Origin: Chitinophaga caeni
GTDB taxonomy: Bacteria; Bacteroidota; Bacteroidia; Chitinophagales; Chitinophagaceae
Length of the DNA: 64,000 nucleotides
Assembly: GCF_002557795.1 (NCBI RefSeq)
Contig: NZ_CP023777.1
Span: 1,178,001 to 1,242,000, forward strand
Reading direction: 5' to 3'
Numbering within the stretch: position 1 is the stretch's first letter; every line of letters starts with the position of its first letter. A program made the translations under genes and the position numbers. The notes beneath the pieces were generated by a model. That model worked only from the letters and a program-made list of their open reading frames with translations, had not been told where the DNA came from and ran no database searches. Positions 53,845-61,096 of this stretch are shown here, in pieces.

Positions 53845-55198
53845 CTTTACTAAACTGGTTTTGAATCTTTTCCTGTTGACCCGATGCATATAAATCAAAT
53901 GCATGGCAAACGATTCTCGTGAGCTGTTGACCAATTGCTGTTAAAAAAACGGTCTTTCCCCGGATCTCAACCAAACCATCAGCTTCCAATTCTTTCAACC
54001 TAGGTAATACAATTTTATTTACTTCAACAGGAAATTCTTGATCTAATGTTGTAGTACCATTACAGGCAATGTTCAAAATATGCTGCCTGAAATACTCATC
54101 TTTTTTATCAAGCAGGAGTCCTTTTGCTATTGGTAATTCTCCTGCCGCTATACTTTCATAATAAGTTTTCAACTCCTTTTCATTTTGGGCATATGCTTTA
54201 CTGGCATCGCTGATACTTGATACCCCGAGGCCAAGTAACAAGGAGGTATTGGTTTGGGTATACCCCATAAAATTGCGGTGTAAATTTTTTAAATATTTGG
54301 CTTTCACCAAGCTATCATGGGCCAAAGCGAAATGATCCATCCCGATATCAACATACCCGTAATCCATGAAAATTTCTTTACCTAGGGTATACAGTTTTAT
54401 TTTGTCTTGAGCCAGGGGTAAGTCCTGTTCACTATAAAGCCTTTGAGATTTAGACTTCCAGGGAATATGCGCATAGTTATAAAATGCGATTCTATCAGGC
54501 CTTAGCGACAATACTTCATGCAAAGTTTTCTCTAAACCGCTAGTATTTTGGAAGGGGAGCCCGTAGATTAAATCATAATTTACAGATGTGTACCCCGTGT
54601 CACGAGCCCAACCGGTTACTGATTTTACATTCTCCAAAGGTTGAATCCTGTTAATCGCTTTCTGAACAACCGGGTCATTATCCTGCACCCCGAAGCTTAC
54701 CCTTCTAAATCCAAGTTGGTATAAAGCTTCCAGGTGTTCCCTCGTGGTATTATTCGGATGCCCTTCAAAACTAAATTCATACTGTGGATGTATGATAGCA
54801 TCGTTGAAAATAGTAGTCAATAAACGCACAAGATTTTCCGGGGAAAAGAAGGTAGGGGTACCTCCACCAAGATGAATCTCCCTAATAATAGGCGCCTGGT
54901 TCATTAAATTTAGATACATCTTCCATTCTTTCAAGACGGCTTCAACATAGGGCAATTCAACATGATGTTGTAAAGAAATCTTTTTATTACAACCACAATA
55001 GGTACATAGGGATTCGCAAAAAGGTAAATGTATATAAAGGGCCAAACCTTCTTTCAAATTATGAATTTTGAATTGCTCATAAAACATCTCTTTCCAACTT
55101 AAAGTGTTCATCGATTCATTCCAATAAGGCACTGTTGGATAACTGGTATATCTCGGGGCAGGAATATTGTATTTCAATAGTAAATCTTGCTGATCCAT
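53837..55198 (-). CDS. hemN: Oxygen-independent coproporphyrinogen III dehydrogenase
   Basis: A 453-residue radical SAM enzyme converting coproporphyrinogen III to protoporphyrinogen IX. The cluster motif is CESLCTYCGC (C61, C65, C68, with C70 as in true HemN), preceded by YIHLPF. GGGTPTF and a C-terminal HemN domain (VEIRGKTVFLTAIGQQLTRIVCHAFD) are present. The YPTVPYW N-terminus also favours HemN over the HemW type. Its product is the substrate of HemJ next door. Confidence 0.94.
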   Translation of the reverse strand: MDQQDLLLKYNIPAPRYTSYPTVPYWNESMNTLSWKEMFYEQFKIHNLKEGLALYIHLPFCESLCTYCGCNKKISLQHHVELPYVEAVLKEWKMYLNLMNQAPIIREIHLGGGTPTFFSPENLVRLLTTIFNDAIIHPQYEFSFEGHPNNTTREHLEALYQLGFRRVSFGVQDNDPVVQKAINRIQPLENVKSVTGWARDTGYTSVNYDLIYGLPFQNTSGLEKTLHEVLSLRPDRIAFYNYAHIPWKSKSQRLYSEQDLPLAQDKIKLYTLGKEIFMDYGYVDIGMDHFALAHDSLVKAKYLKNLHRNFMGYTQTNTSLLLGLGVSSISDASKAYAQNEKELKTYYESIAAGELPIAKGLLLDKKDEYFRQHILNIACNGTTTLDQEFPVEVNKIVLPRLKELEADGLVEIRGKTVFLTAIGQQLTRIVCHAFDLYASGQQEKIQNQFSKAI

Positions 55199-55303
55199 CT
55201 TCTAAAATTTTATATAGCTAAGATATCCCCAGTTATTTCAAGACTTGCTTAGATGGATCAGAAGGATAAATGATTATGGTCAATTTTTCCGATGATATAA
55301 AGG

Positions 55304-55319
55304 TGTTCCACGTGGAACA
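55304..55319. other. parS-like 16-bp palindrome, site 1
   Basis: TGTTCCACGTGGAACA is a perfect palindrome differing from the widely conserved parS TGTTTCACGTGAAACA at only one symmetric pair. Such sites bind ParB and cluster around the chromosome origin. Confidence 0.7.
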
Positions 55320-55513
55320 ATAATATTTACTATTAATGAGCATTCTTAAAATACACCAATCTAAATAAAAGGTAATTTTAGCCCTTTTAAGACAATCTCC
55401 CTTCTTTTGGATATAAGGTCTCACCTACTTAGAGATCGTTCATTATACAGCAGATATAAAGCTCACTTTTTTCCGATTATTTACATTTTTTTTCATCTTC
55501 AACTACGATGCAT

Positions 55514-55537
55514 AAAAAAACCGGGTAAATTACCCGG
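55514..55537 (-). terminator. Rho-independent terminator of mnmG
   Basis: CCGGGTAA-A-TTACCCGG, with A7 on its left side forming the U-run on the minus-strand transcript. Confidence 0.85.
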
Positions 55538-55562
55538 CTTAAAACGAAATATTTTCAAGTCA

Positions 55563-57431
55563 TTATCTTCCCATATAAACCATCAGAATTTGGACATCGC
55601 TAGGATTAACCCCACTAATTCTACTTGCTTGTCCAAGTGTCCTAGGTTTTATCTTCATGAATTTTTGCTTGGCTTCCGCAGATAGAGATACCAACTTAGA
55701 ATAGTCAAAAGAATCCGGTATTACCAAATCTTCAAGTTGGCTCATCTTTTTTACAAGCTCATTTTCCTTCTCTATATATACTTCGTACTTAATTTGGATC
55801 TCTGCCTGCTGCAAGGTATCGATATCAAAACCTTCCAACGCTTGTTTCAATTTCAGTACTTGCTCTTTCATCGAAAAAATATCAATATTAGGACGTAATA
55901 ATACTTGCAACGCCCTTTGTTTTTGAGTTAGGGGAGAAGAGTTATTTGCCTCTAAATACCCGTTGATATCTGAAGGATCTAAAGAAAGCTCTTTCAGAAT
56001 TTTCTTAATCTTTTCAACCCCTTCACGTTTTACATTCACCTTTTCCATCCTTTCTTCCTTTGCTAAACCCATCAAATGACTCCTTTCCGTTAACCTCAAA
56101 TCAGCATTATCTTGCCTAAGCAAAGTCCTAAATTCGGCACGGGATGTAAACATCCGGTACGGTTCATCAGTACCTTTATTGATTAAATCGTCTATCAACA
56201 CACCGATATAGGCTTCGCTTCTTTTTAGGATAAAAGGATCTTGTCCCTTCGTCTTCAAATGTGCATTCATACCAGCCATTAAACCTTGACAAGCAGCTTC
56301 TTCATACCCGGTAGTTCCATTGATTTGGCCGGCAAAAAACAGGTTCCCGATCAATTTAGTTTCTAACGAAAACTTCAATTGTGTCGGTGGAAAATAATCA
56401 TATTCTATCGCGTAGCCGGGACGGAACATTTTACAATTCTCAAATCCGGGAACTGATTGAAGGGCTTTATATTGAACATCTTCCGGTAGGGAAGTAGAGA
56501 ATCCGTTGACATAAATTTCCACGGTATCGAAACCTTCAGGCTCCACGAATAATTGATGTCGATCCCTTTCCGCAAACCGGTTAATCTTATCTTCGATTGA
56601 CGGACAATACCTAGGTCCAACACCTTGAATCCGCCCTTGAAACATGGGAGAACGGTCAAAACCCGTCTTCAATAGCTCATGAACCTTTGAATTAGTATAA
56701 GTAATATGGCAACTTCTTTGTTCTGACGGCTGTATCTTTTTCACGTCCAAGTATGAAAAACCGATGATTTCCTCATCTCCCTTTTGCTCTTCCATCTTGG
56801 AATAATCGAGGCTTCGCCCATCAATCCTGGGTGGAGTTCCCGTTTTAAGGCGATCACTTTCCAAACCAAGTTCTATTAATTGTTCGGTAATACCTGTGGC
56901 AGCCCTTTCCGCTACACGGCCTCCACCAAAAGTTTTATCACCAATATGGATTACCCCGTTCAAAAAGGTGCCGTTAGTTAGTACTACAGCCTTAGCCTTG
57001 ATTTCGTGGCCAAGACCAGTAACTACTCCATAGCAAGTATTATTCTTCACCAGGAGGCCTTTTACCATATCCTGGTAGAAATCTATATTAGAAGTGTTCT
57101 CCAATGCTTCCCGCCATTTAGCAGCAAAAAGCATCCGGTCATTTTGTGTTCTCGGGCTCCACATAGCGGGACCTTTCGACCTATTCAACATTCTAAATTG
57201 TATCATGGACTGATCGGTAACAATACCGGAATAACCACCTAAAGCATCGATTTCACGCACAATTTGCCCCTTAGCAATTCCACCCATAGCAGGATTGCAG
57301 CTCATTTGAGCAATTGTTTGCATGTTCATTGTCACCAATAACACCTTAGAACCCATATTTGCAGCGGCGGCAGCAGCTTCACAGCCTGCATGACCAGCAC
57401 CAACCACTATAACATCGTAACTTGGAAACAT
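55563..57431 (-). CDS. mnmG: tRNA uridine-5-carboxymethylaminomethyl modification enzyme MnmG
   Basis: A 622-residue FAD enzyme (GidA) that with MnmE modifies U34 of some tRNAs. The FAD site is VIVVGAGHAGCEAAAAAANMG, conserved QMSCNPAMGGIAKG with the catalytic Cys, TNGTFLNGVIH, and GTPPRIDGRSLD. The start at 57431 (MFPSYDV) gives the usual N-terminus; an ATG seven codons upstream is less likely. In many bacteria gidA lies by oriC, which fits the parS-like sites on both sides of it here. Confidence 0.96.
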   Translation of the reverse strand: MFPSYDVIVVGAGHAGCEAAAAAANMGSKVLLVTMNMQTIAQMSCNPAMGGIAKGQIVREIDALGGYSGIVTDQSMIQFRMLNRSKGPAMWSPRTQNDRMLFAAKWREALENTSNIDFYQDMVKGLLVKNNTCYGVVTGLGHEIKAKAVVLTNGTFLNGVIHIGDKTFGGGRVAERAATGITEQLIELGLESDRLKTGTPPRIDGRSLDYSKMEEQKGDEEIIGFSYLDVKKIQPSEQRSCHITYTNSKVHELLKTGFDRSPMFQGRIQGVGPRYCPSIEDKINRFAERDRHQLFVEPEGFDTVEIYVNGFSTSLPEDVQYKALQSVPGFENCKMFRPGYAIEYDYFPPTQLKFSLETKLIGNLFFAGQINGTTGYEEAACQGLMAGMNAHLKTKGQDPFILKRSEAYIGVLIDDLINKGTDEPYRMFTSRAEFRTLLRQDNADLRLTERSHLMGLAKEERMEKVNVKREGVEKIKKILKELSLDPSDINGYLEANNSSPLTQKQRALQVLLRPNIDIFSMKEQVLKLKQALEGFDIDTLQQAEIQIKYEVYIEKENELVKKMSQLEDLVIPDSFDYSKLVSLSAEAKQKFMKIKPRTLGQASRISGVNPSDVQILMVYMGR

Positions 57432-57512
57432 TACATTGAATTTGAGTTGCAAAATTACAGATTACATAATAGAAAACCGTCAATATTTATAAGGTATATA
57501 TAACCGGGTAAA

Positions 57513-57528
57513 TGTTCCACGTGAAACA
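57513..57528. other. parS-like palindrome, site 2
   Basis: TGTTCCACGTGAAACA differs from the parS consensus TGTTTCACGTGAAACA at a single base. Confidence 0.75.
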
Positions 57529-57538
57529 TTGCCACAAT

Positions 57539-57568
57539 AAAAAAGAGTGTTCCACGTGGAACACTCTT
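57539..57568 (-). terminator. 26-bp palindrome: parS-like site 3 and ybeY terminator
   Basis: The core TGTTCCACGTGGAACA (57548-57563) is identical to site 1 and extends to a 26-bp perfect palindrome (57543-57568). A6 on its left side makes it, on the minus strand, an intrinsic terminator 21 bp after ybeY. One sequence may therefore serve both ParB binding and transcription end. Confidence 0.7.
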
Positions 57569-57589
57569 CAGAAATAATAAATTATAATC

Positions 57590-58015
57590 TCAAGCAAAAT
57601 ATAAGCTTAGATATTCGTCTTCTTTTTGTCGCATTAATTTCTCCTCAGTATCTGATTTATCTCTATATCCACATAAATGTAGCGCTCCGTGAAAAATAAC
57701 ACGGTGCAATTCCCTATTAAAACTTTCCTCAAAAGCCGTAGCATTTTCCTGAACTCTTTCAACGCTTATGTAAATTTCTCCTTCCGTAATATCCGGATTG
57801 GGAGACAATTCAAAAGTAATGATATCTGTATAAGTATCATGATCCAAAAACTGCTGATTAATTTCGAGCAGGTAAGCATCGGTACAGAAAACATATTGCA
57901 AATCTTGCAAACCCTGCGATTCCCTTTTAAAGAGTTCCGCTATAAACTTTTTTAACCTGGTTTTATCCTCTAAAACCAATTTTACATCAAGATTGGAAAA
58001 TCGAACTGCCATCAC
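57590..58015 (-). CDS. ybeY: Endoribonuclease YbeY
   Basis: A 141-residue rRNA maturation RNase. The zinc motif reads HGALHLCGYRDKSD: two His of the canonical H-x3-H-x5-H are present, but the third position is Asp. From memory this is a common variant in Bacteroidota. It also has the upstream DIITFEL strand. The second Met may be the true start. Upstream of mnmG on the same strand, separated by a terminator-like palindrome. Confidence 0.9.
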   Translation of the reverse strand: MMAVRFSNLDVKLVLEDKTRLKKFIAELFKRESQGLQDLQYVFCTDAYLLEINQQFLDHDTYTDIITFELSPNPDITEGEIYISVERVQENATAFEESFNRELHRVIFHGALHLCGYRDKSDTEEKLMRQKEDEYLSLYFA

Positions 58016-58071
58016 ATTGTATTTACATTTGTAAAAATATGGTGAAAATTCTGATTTACAGTCAATTCATT

Positions 58072-58102
58072 TTTGCATATTCAACGGACTAAGGTACTTT
58101 TG
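58072..58102 (+). promoter_or_regulatory. Bacteroidota promoter of feoA
   Basis: TTTG (58072-58075), 19-bp spacer, TACTTTTG (58095-58102). The leader to the chosen start is about 60 nt. Confidence 0.65.
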
Positions 58103-58170
58103 CATCGTAATTGCTTGTTGGCATTTATATGGGAATAGTTCCATTTATCTGGTTCCTTAATTCATATGAC

Positions 58171-58419
58171 ATGGTAAAATTGTCTTCACTAAGTATCGGG
58201 AAAAGTGCTGTAATCCGTGAGTTCGAAAAAGATGATATTCACATCAAATTAATGGAAATGGGCTGCGTTCCCGGTGAAGTAGTAAAAATTGAGAAAATAG
58301 CTCCACTAGGAGATCCGATTTCAATAACCGTTGCCGGCTATAATTTGTCACTCAGGAAAACTGAAGCCGATTTCATTTGGGTTGAAGAAGTTCAGGGCTT
58401 AGTAGGCTTAGAAGATTAA
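58171..58419 (+). CDS. feoA: Ferrous iron transport protein A
   Basis: An 82-residue SH3-like FeoA protein (KLSSLSIGKSAVIREF..., LMEMGCVPGEVVKIEKIAPLGDPISITVAGYNLSLRKTEADFIWV). I choose ATG 58171, as it gives the usual FeoA N-terminus; upstream in-frame ATGs would add a 20-residue hydrophobic leader. FeoA supports FeoB in Fe(II) uptake. Here it is a stand-alone gene about 22 kb from feoB. A strong terminator follows. Confidence 0.88.
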   Translation: MVKLSSLSIGKSAVIREFEKDDIHIKLMEMGCVPGEVVKIEKIAPLGDPISITVAGYNLSLRKTEADFIWVEEVQGLVGLED

Positions 58420-58429
58420 TAAAACTTAC

Positions 58430-59278
58430 TTAACTTGATATTTAAAATACTGCTAAGTCTAGCAGTATTTTTTTTTGCATAATAAAAAAATTTACTCTTT
58501 TATCCACACAGCACACAACGCGGAAAACGTAAAAGTAAGGCCCTTACATTTCAAAATATCAAACTATTGCGTGGTAACCACGGGTTAAACCAGATCATAG
58601 AATCCTAAGAGCCTTCGCTTAACAGGCTTCCTACATTCGCTCCAAAACGCGGAACCCATACTTATTCCTCTCACATAAAATTCTCAGATTCCTTAAAATG
58701 CAAGCCTCCCAAAAGCTCCTCGAAAGAAAATCCCCGGGGTCCATATTATATATTTAATTCTCAGCTCACTATAAAATAAATGCTCTCAAAATTGCATGGT
58801 TATCCACAGCATTGGGTAGCCACGAATAATAATTAATAGATTAATTCTCAAGGCATTAAAAAATCAACGCCATAAGAATTGCACATTAATTTCACACCTG
58901 TACCTATACTTACGCACATAAATCTCAGGCGCTTCCAAAATGAATCCATTGAGATTTGCATTGAAAACCTTTACCCGTGGTTACCACAGCACATGTGAAT
59001 AAAATAAAATCTCGCGGGCTTTAAAAGGAGCGTAGTAGTAAAAACGAAGGGCTTGACAATTGAATATTTCACATTATATCGCACTATTATACACAATAAT
59101 TCATTCTTAAAGCCTTAAATATGCATAATACCCAGGTATTATCCACAGTAATTCATTATAGATTCACATAAGATAATAAAGAACCAGGTATTTTTAATAC
59201 TGATAATCAATAAGTTATACAATTTAATAAAGAAATTACCCAGGTTTTATGTTATTCACAGGGTCAAAATAATAGCAC
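58430..59278. other. Left part of candidate chromosomal origin (DnaA-box region)
   Basis: About 850 bp without a gene. Perfect DnaA boxes TTATCCACA lie at 58500-58508, 58800-58808 and 59139-59147 (plus). TTATTCACA lies at 58994-59002 (minus) and 59252-59260 (plus). Three CCAGG sites (59132, 59184, 59239) sit with the right-hand boxes. A perfect 15-bp inverted repeat pair, GTGGTAACCACGGGT at 58571 and its complement at 58973-58987, frames the middle. Confidence 0.6.
58445..58476 (+). terminator. Rho-independent terminator of feoA
   Basis: AAATACTGCT, 6-nt loop, AGCAGTATTT and further T residues, 25 bp after feoA. Confidence 0.85.
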
Positions 59279-59310
59279 AAAAAAACCCGCATGAAATGAA
59301 CCATGCGGGT
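59279..59310 (-). terminator. Rho-independent terminator of nadA
   Basis: ACCCGCATG pairs with CATGCGGGT; the A-run on the left gives a U-run on the minus-strand transcript, 20 bp after nadA. Confidence 0.85.
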
Positions 59311-59330
59311 GAACTGGGATTTTAAATAGA

Positions 59331-60338
59331 TTATAATCCTGCGGCAGCGCTTATTTCGAGCATCCGATCGATTGGTTTCTTAGCCGCTAAGCGAAGATTT
59401 TCTTCCATCGTGATTTCCGGTTGTTCGTACTCCATGCACAAGTATAATTTTTCTAGTGTATTCAGCTTCATATGCGGACAATCGTTACAAGCACATGCAT
59501 TATTCGGAGGAGCAGGAATAAATGTTTTATTAGGGTTTTCCTTTTGCATCTGGTGCAAAATACCGGTTTCCGTCACAACGATGAATTCCTGGGCCGGATC
59601 CTTATGACTAAATTTCAGTAAACCCGTGGTAGACCCGATGAAATCGGCCACTTCCAAGATAGGCGCTTCACATTCAGGGTGTGCGATTACTTTTGCGCCC
59701 GGATGTTTTGCTTTAAGGTTCAATATTTTTTCCAGGGAGAAAATCTCGTGTACCATGCAGGCACCGTTCCACAACACCATATCCCTCCCCGTTTTCTTCT
59801 GTAGGTAAGCACCAAGATTCCTGTCCGGGGCAAATATGATCGGTTGATCTTTGGGAACACTTTCAATTATTTTCTCAGCATTTGATGAAGTGCAGATAAT
59901 ATCGCTCAACGCTTTGATACCGGCTGAACAGTTGATATAAGAAATCACGATATGATCAGGATACTTGGCTTTGAACTTTTCAAATAGGGCAGGGGGAGCG
60001 CTATCGGCCAGGGAACAACCCGCTTTCAAATCAGGTAGCAGTACCTTTTTACCAGGATTTAAGATTTTGGCGGTTTCGGCCATGAAGTGCACACCTGCAA
60101 AAACGATCATGTCAGCATCTGTTTTAGCTGCGGCTTGTGCAAGCCCCAAGCTATCGCCAATATAATCTGCAACATCTTGTATATCCGGCTCCTGGTAATA
60201 GTGAGCCAACACAACGGCTTTCTTTTCTTTTTTCAACCGGGCAATCTCGGCAAAAAGATCCAGGCGCACATCAACGGGTATATCTAGAAAACCATTTTTT
60301 TGCAAATTTTTTTCTGCCTCCTTAAAAGCCGTAATCAT
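59331..60338 (-). CDS. nadA: Quinolinate synthase A
   Basis: A 335-residue 4Fe-4S enzyme that makes quinolinate from iminoaspartate and dihydroxyacetone phosphate. Cluster cysteines are probably C108 (AGCSLAD), C194 (NGACMVHE) and C287 (CNDCPHM). [27 protein letters not shown] is the family opening. I choose ATG 60338 ([10 protein letters not shown]); a longer frame from 60434 would begin before or at the predicted transcription start. It lies between two DnaA-box-rich stretches. nadB does not adjoin it. Confidence 0.95.
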   Translation of the reverse strand: MITAFKEAEKNLQKNGFLDIPVDVRLDLFAEIARLKKEKKAVVLAHYYQEPDIQDVADYIGDSLGLAQAAAKTDADMIVFAGVHFMAETAKILNPGKKVLLPDLKAGCSLADSAPPALFEKFKAKYPDHIVISYINCSAGIKALSDIICTSSNAEKIIESVPKDQPIIFAPDRNLGAYLQKKTGRDMVLWNGACMVHEIFSLEKILNLKAKHPGAKVIAHPECEAPILEVADFIGSTTGLLKFSHKDPAQEFIVVTETGILHQMQKENPNKTFIPAPPNNACACNDCPHMKLNTLEKLYLCMEYEQPEITMEENLRLAAKKPIDRMLEISAAAGL

Positions 60339-60402
60339 AACTATAATTTCTTTTTTAATTTTTAAAAAAAATAAAGACCCATTACTATTAGGGGTGTGAG
60401 TT

Positions 60403-60960
60403 TGTGGATAGTGAAAAATCAAACACCGGTACAAAGGTACTTGTTATTATATTTTCGACAGCTATCCACATCAAATTAACAGGCTGTTTCCAGGCTGCTA
60501 TTGGAAAGTTCCAGGCTTATTCACAGCTGTGTATTTCTCTCCAGGTGGAAAAGTGTTAACCTGGTTAAGCCAGGTAAAAGTGTGAGTTTCGTTGGACAAT
60601 TATTCAGCCCCAAATACCAGGCAAATCCTGGGGAGAATAACAAATTATTTTTTACCTGCCTGGGAAGGGTGATTTTCCCACCGTTTTTTGACTTACCCAG
60701 GGGGTTACCAACAGCTTTTGTGGAAAAATTAACATCGAAATCCAAAAAGCTCCTTTTAGCCTTAAAACCGCTTATTTTAATAAAATATTTATCAATTTTC
60801 CACAAAATACTGTGGATTATTGATCAACAATTTATATTTTGTGGATAAGCCAGGGAGCAATGATATTCATGGAAATACACTACTCGTAAGGCAAACAGCA
60901 ACAAAAATAAACCTAATTTTATAACCCTCTTGAAATGTCAACATGTGAATAAGATGTGAA
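60403..60960. other. Right part of candidate chromosomal origin (DnaA boxes, CCWGG cluster)
   Basis: Non-coding stretch between nadA and ppiD. DnaA-box matches: TTATTCACA at 60517-60525 (plus), TTATCCACA at 60840-60848 (minus), TTATTCACA at 60944-60952 (minus), plus one-mismatch forms at 60403-60411, 60462-60470 and 60811-60819. Ten CCAGG/CCTGG sites fall between 60490 and 60854. A very A+T-rich stretch follows (about 61000-61095), as expected for an unwinding element. Open frames here have no family likeness. Confidence 0.6.
60432..60439 (-). promoter_or_regulatory. -7 promoter element of nadA
   Basis: On the minus strand TACCTTTG matches TAnnTTTG, about 95 bp before the nadA start. A DnaA-box-like site (60462-60470) lies in the -33 region, so DnaA could affect this promoter. 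Confidence 0.5.
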
Positions 60961-61035
60961 AGAACTCCCGACCTCATGAAAGGCTCATATGCTTAAATCC
61001 TTTACTGCATTGGATTTACAACATTTAAAAGCTAT

Positions 61036-61066
61036 TTTGCTTTACAGTAATTTTATTTTATTTTTG
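61036..61066 (+). promoter_or_regulatory. Bacteroidota promoter of the PpiD-like gene
   Basis: TTTG (61036-61039), 19-bp spacer, TATTTTTG (61059-61066), about 30 bp before the start codon. Confidence 0.65.
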
Positions 61067-61096
61067 CTTTCCTTTAAAATTTAGACTATATAATAT

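Larger units (their letters stand above)
55199..55562. other. Intergenic region with parS-like site and mnmG terminator
   Basis: 364 bp with no gene. It holds the palindrome at 55304-55319 and the mnmG terminator at 55514-55537. Confidence 0.5.

Noticed and set aside
60403..60411. Counting every TGTGGATA as a full DnaA box
   Set aside because: This one and those at 60462 and 60811 have one mismatch, so I list them apart from the eight good matches.
60501..60848. Plus-strand open frame of 115 codons right of nadA
   Set aside because: It lies in the DnaA-box and CCWGG region, has no family likeness or start signal, and its composition follows the repeats.
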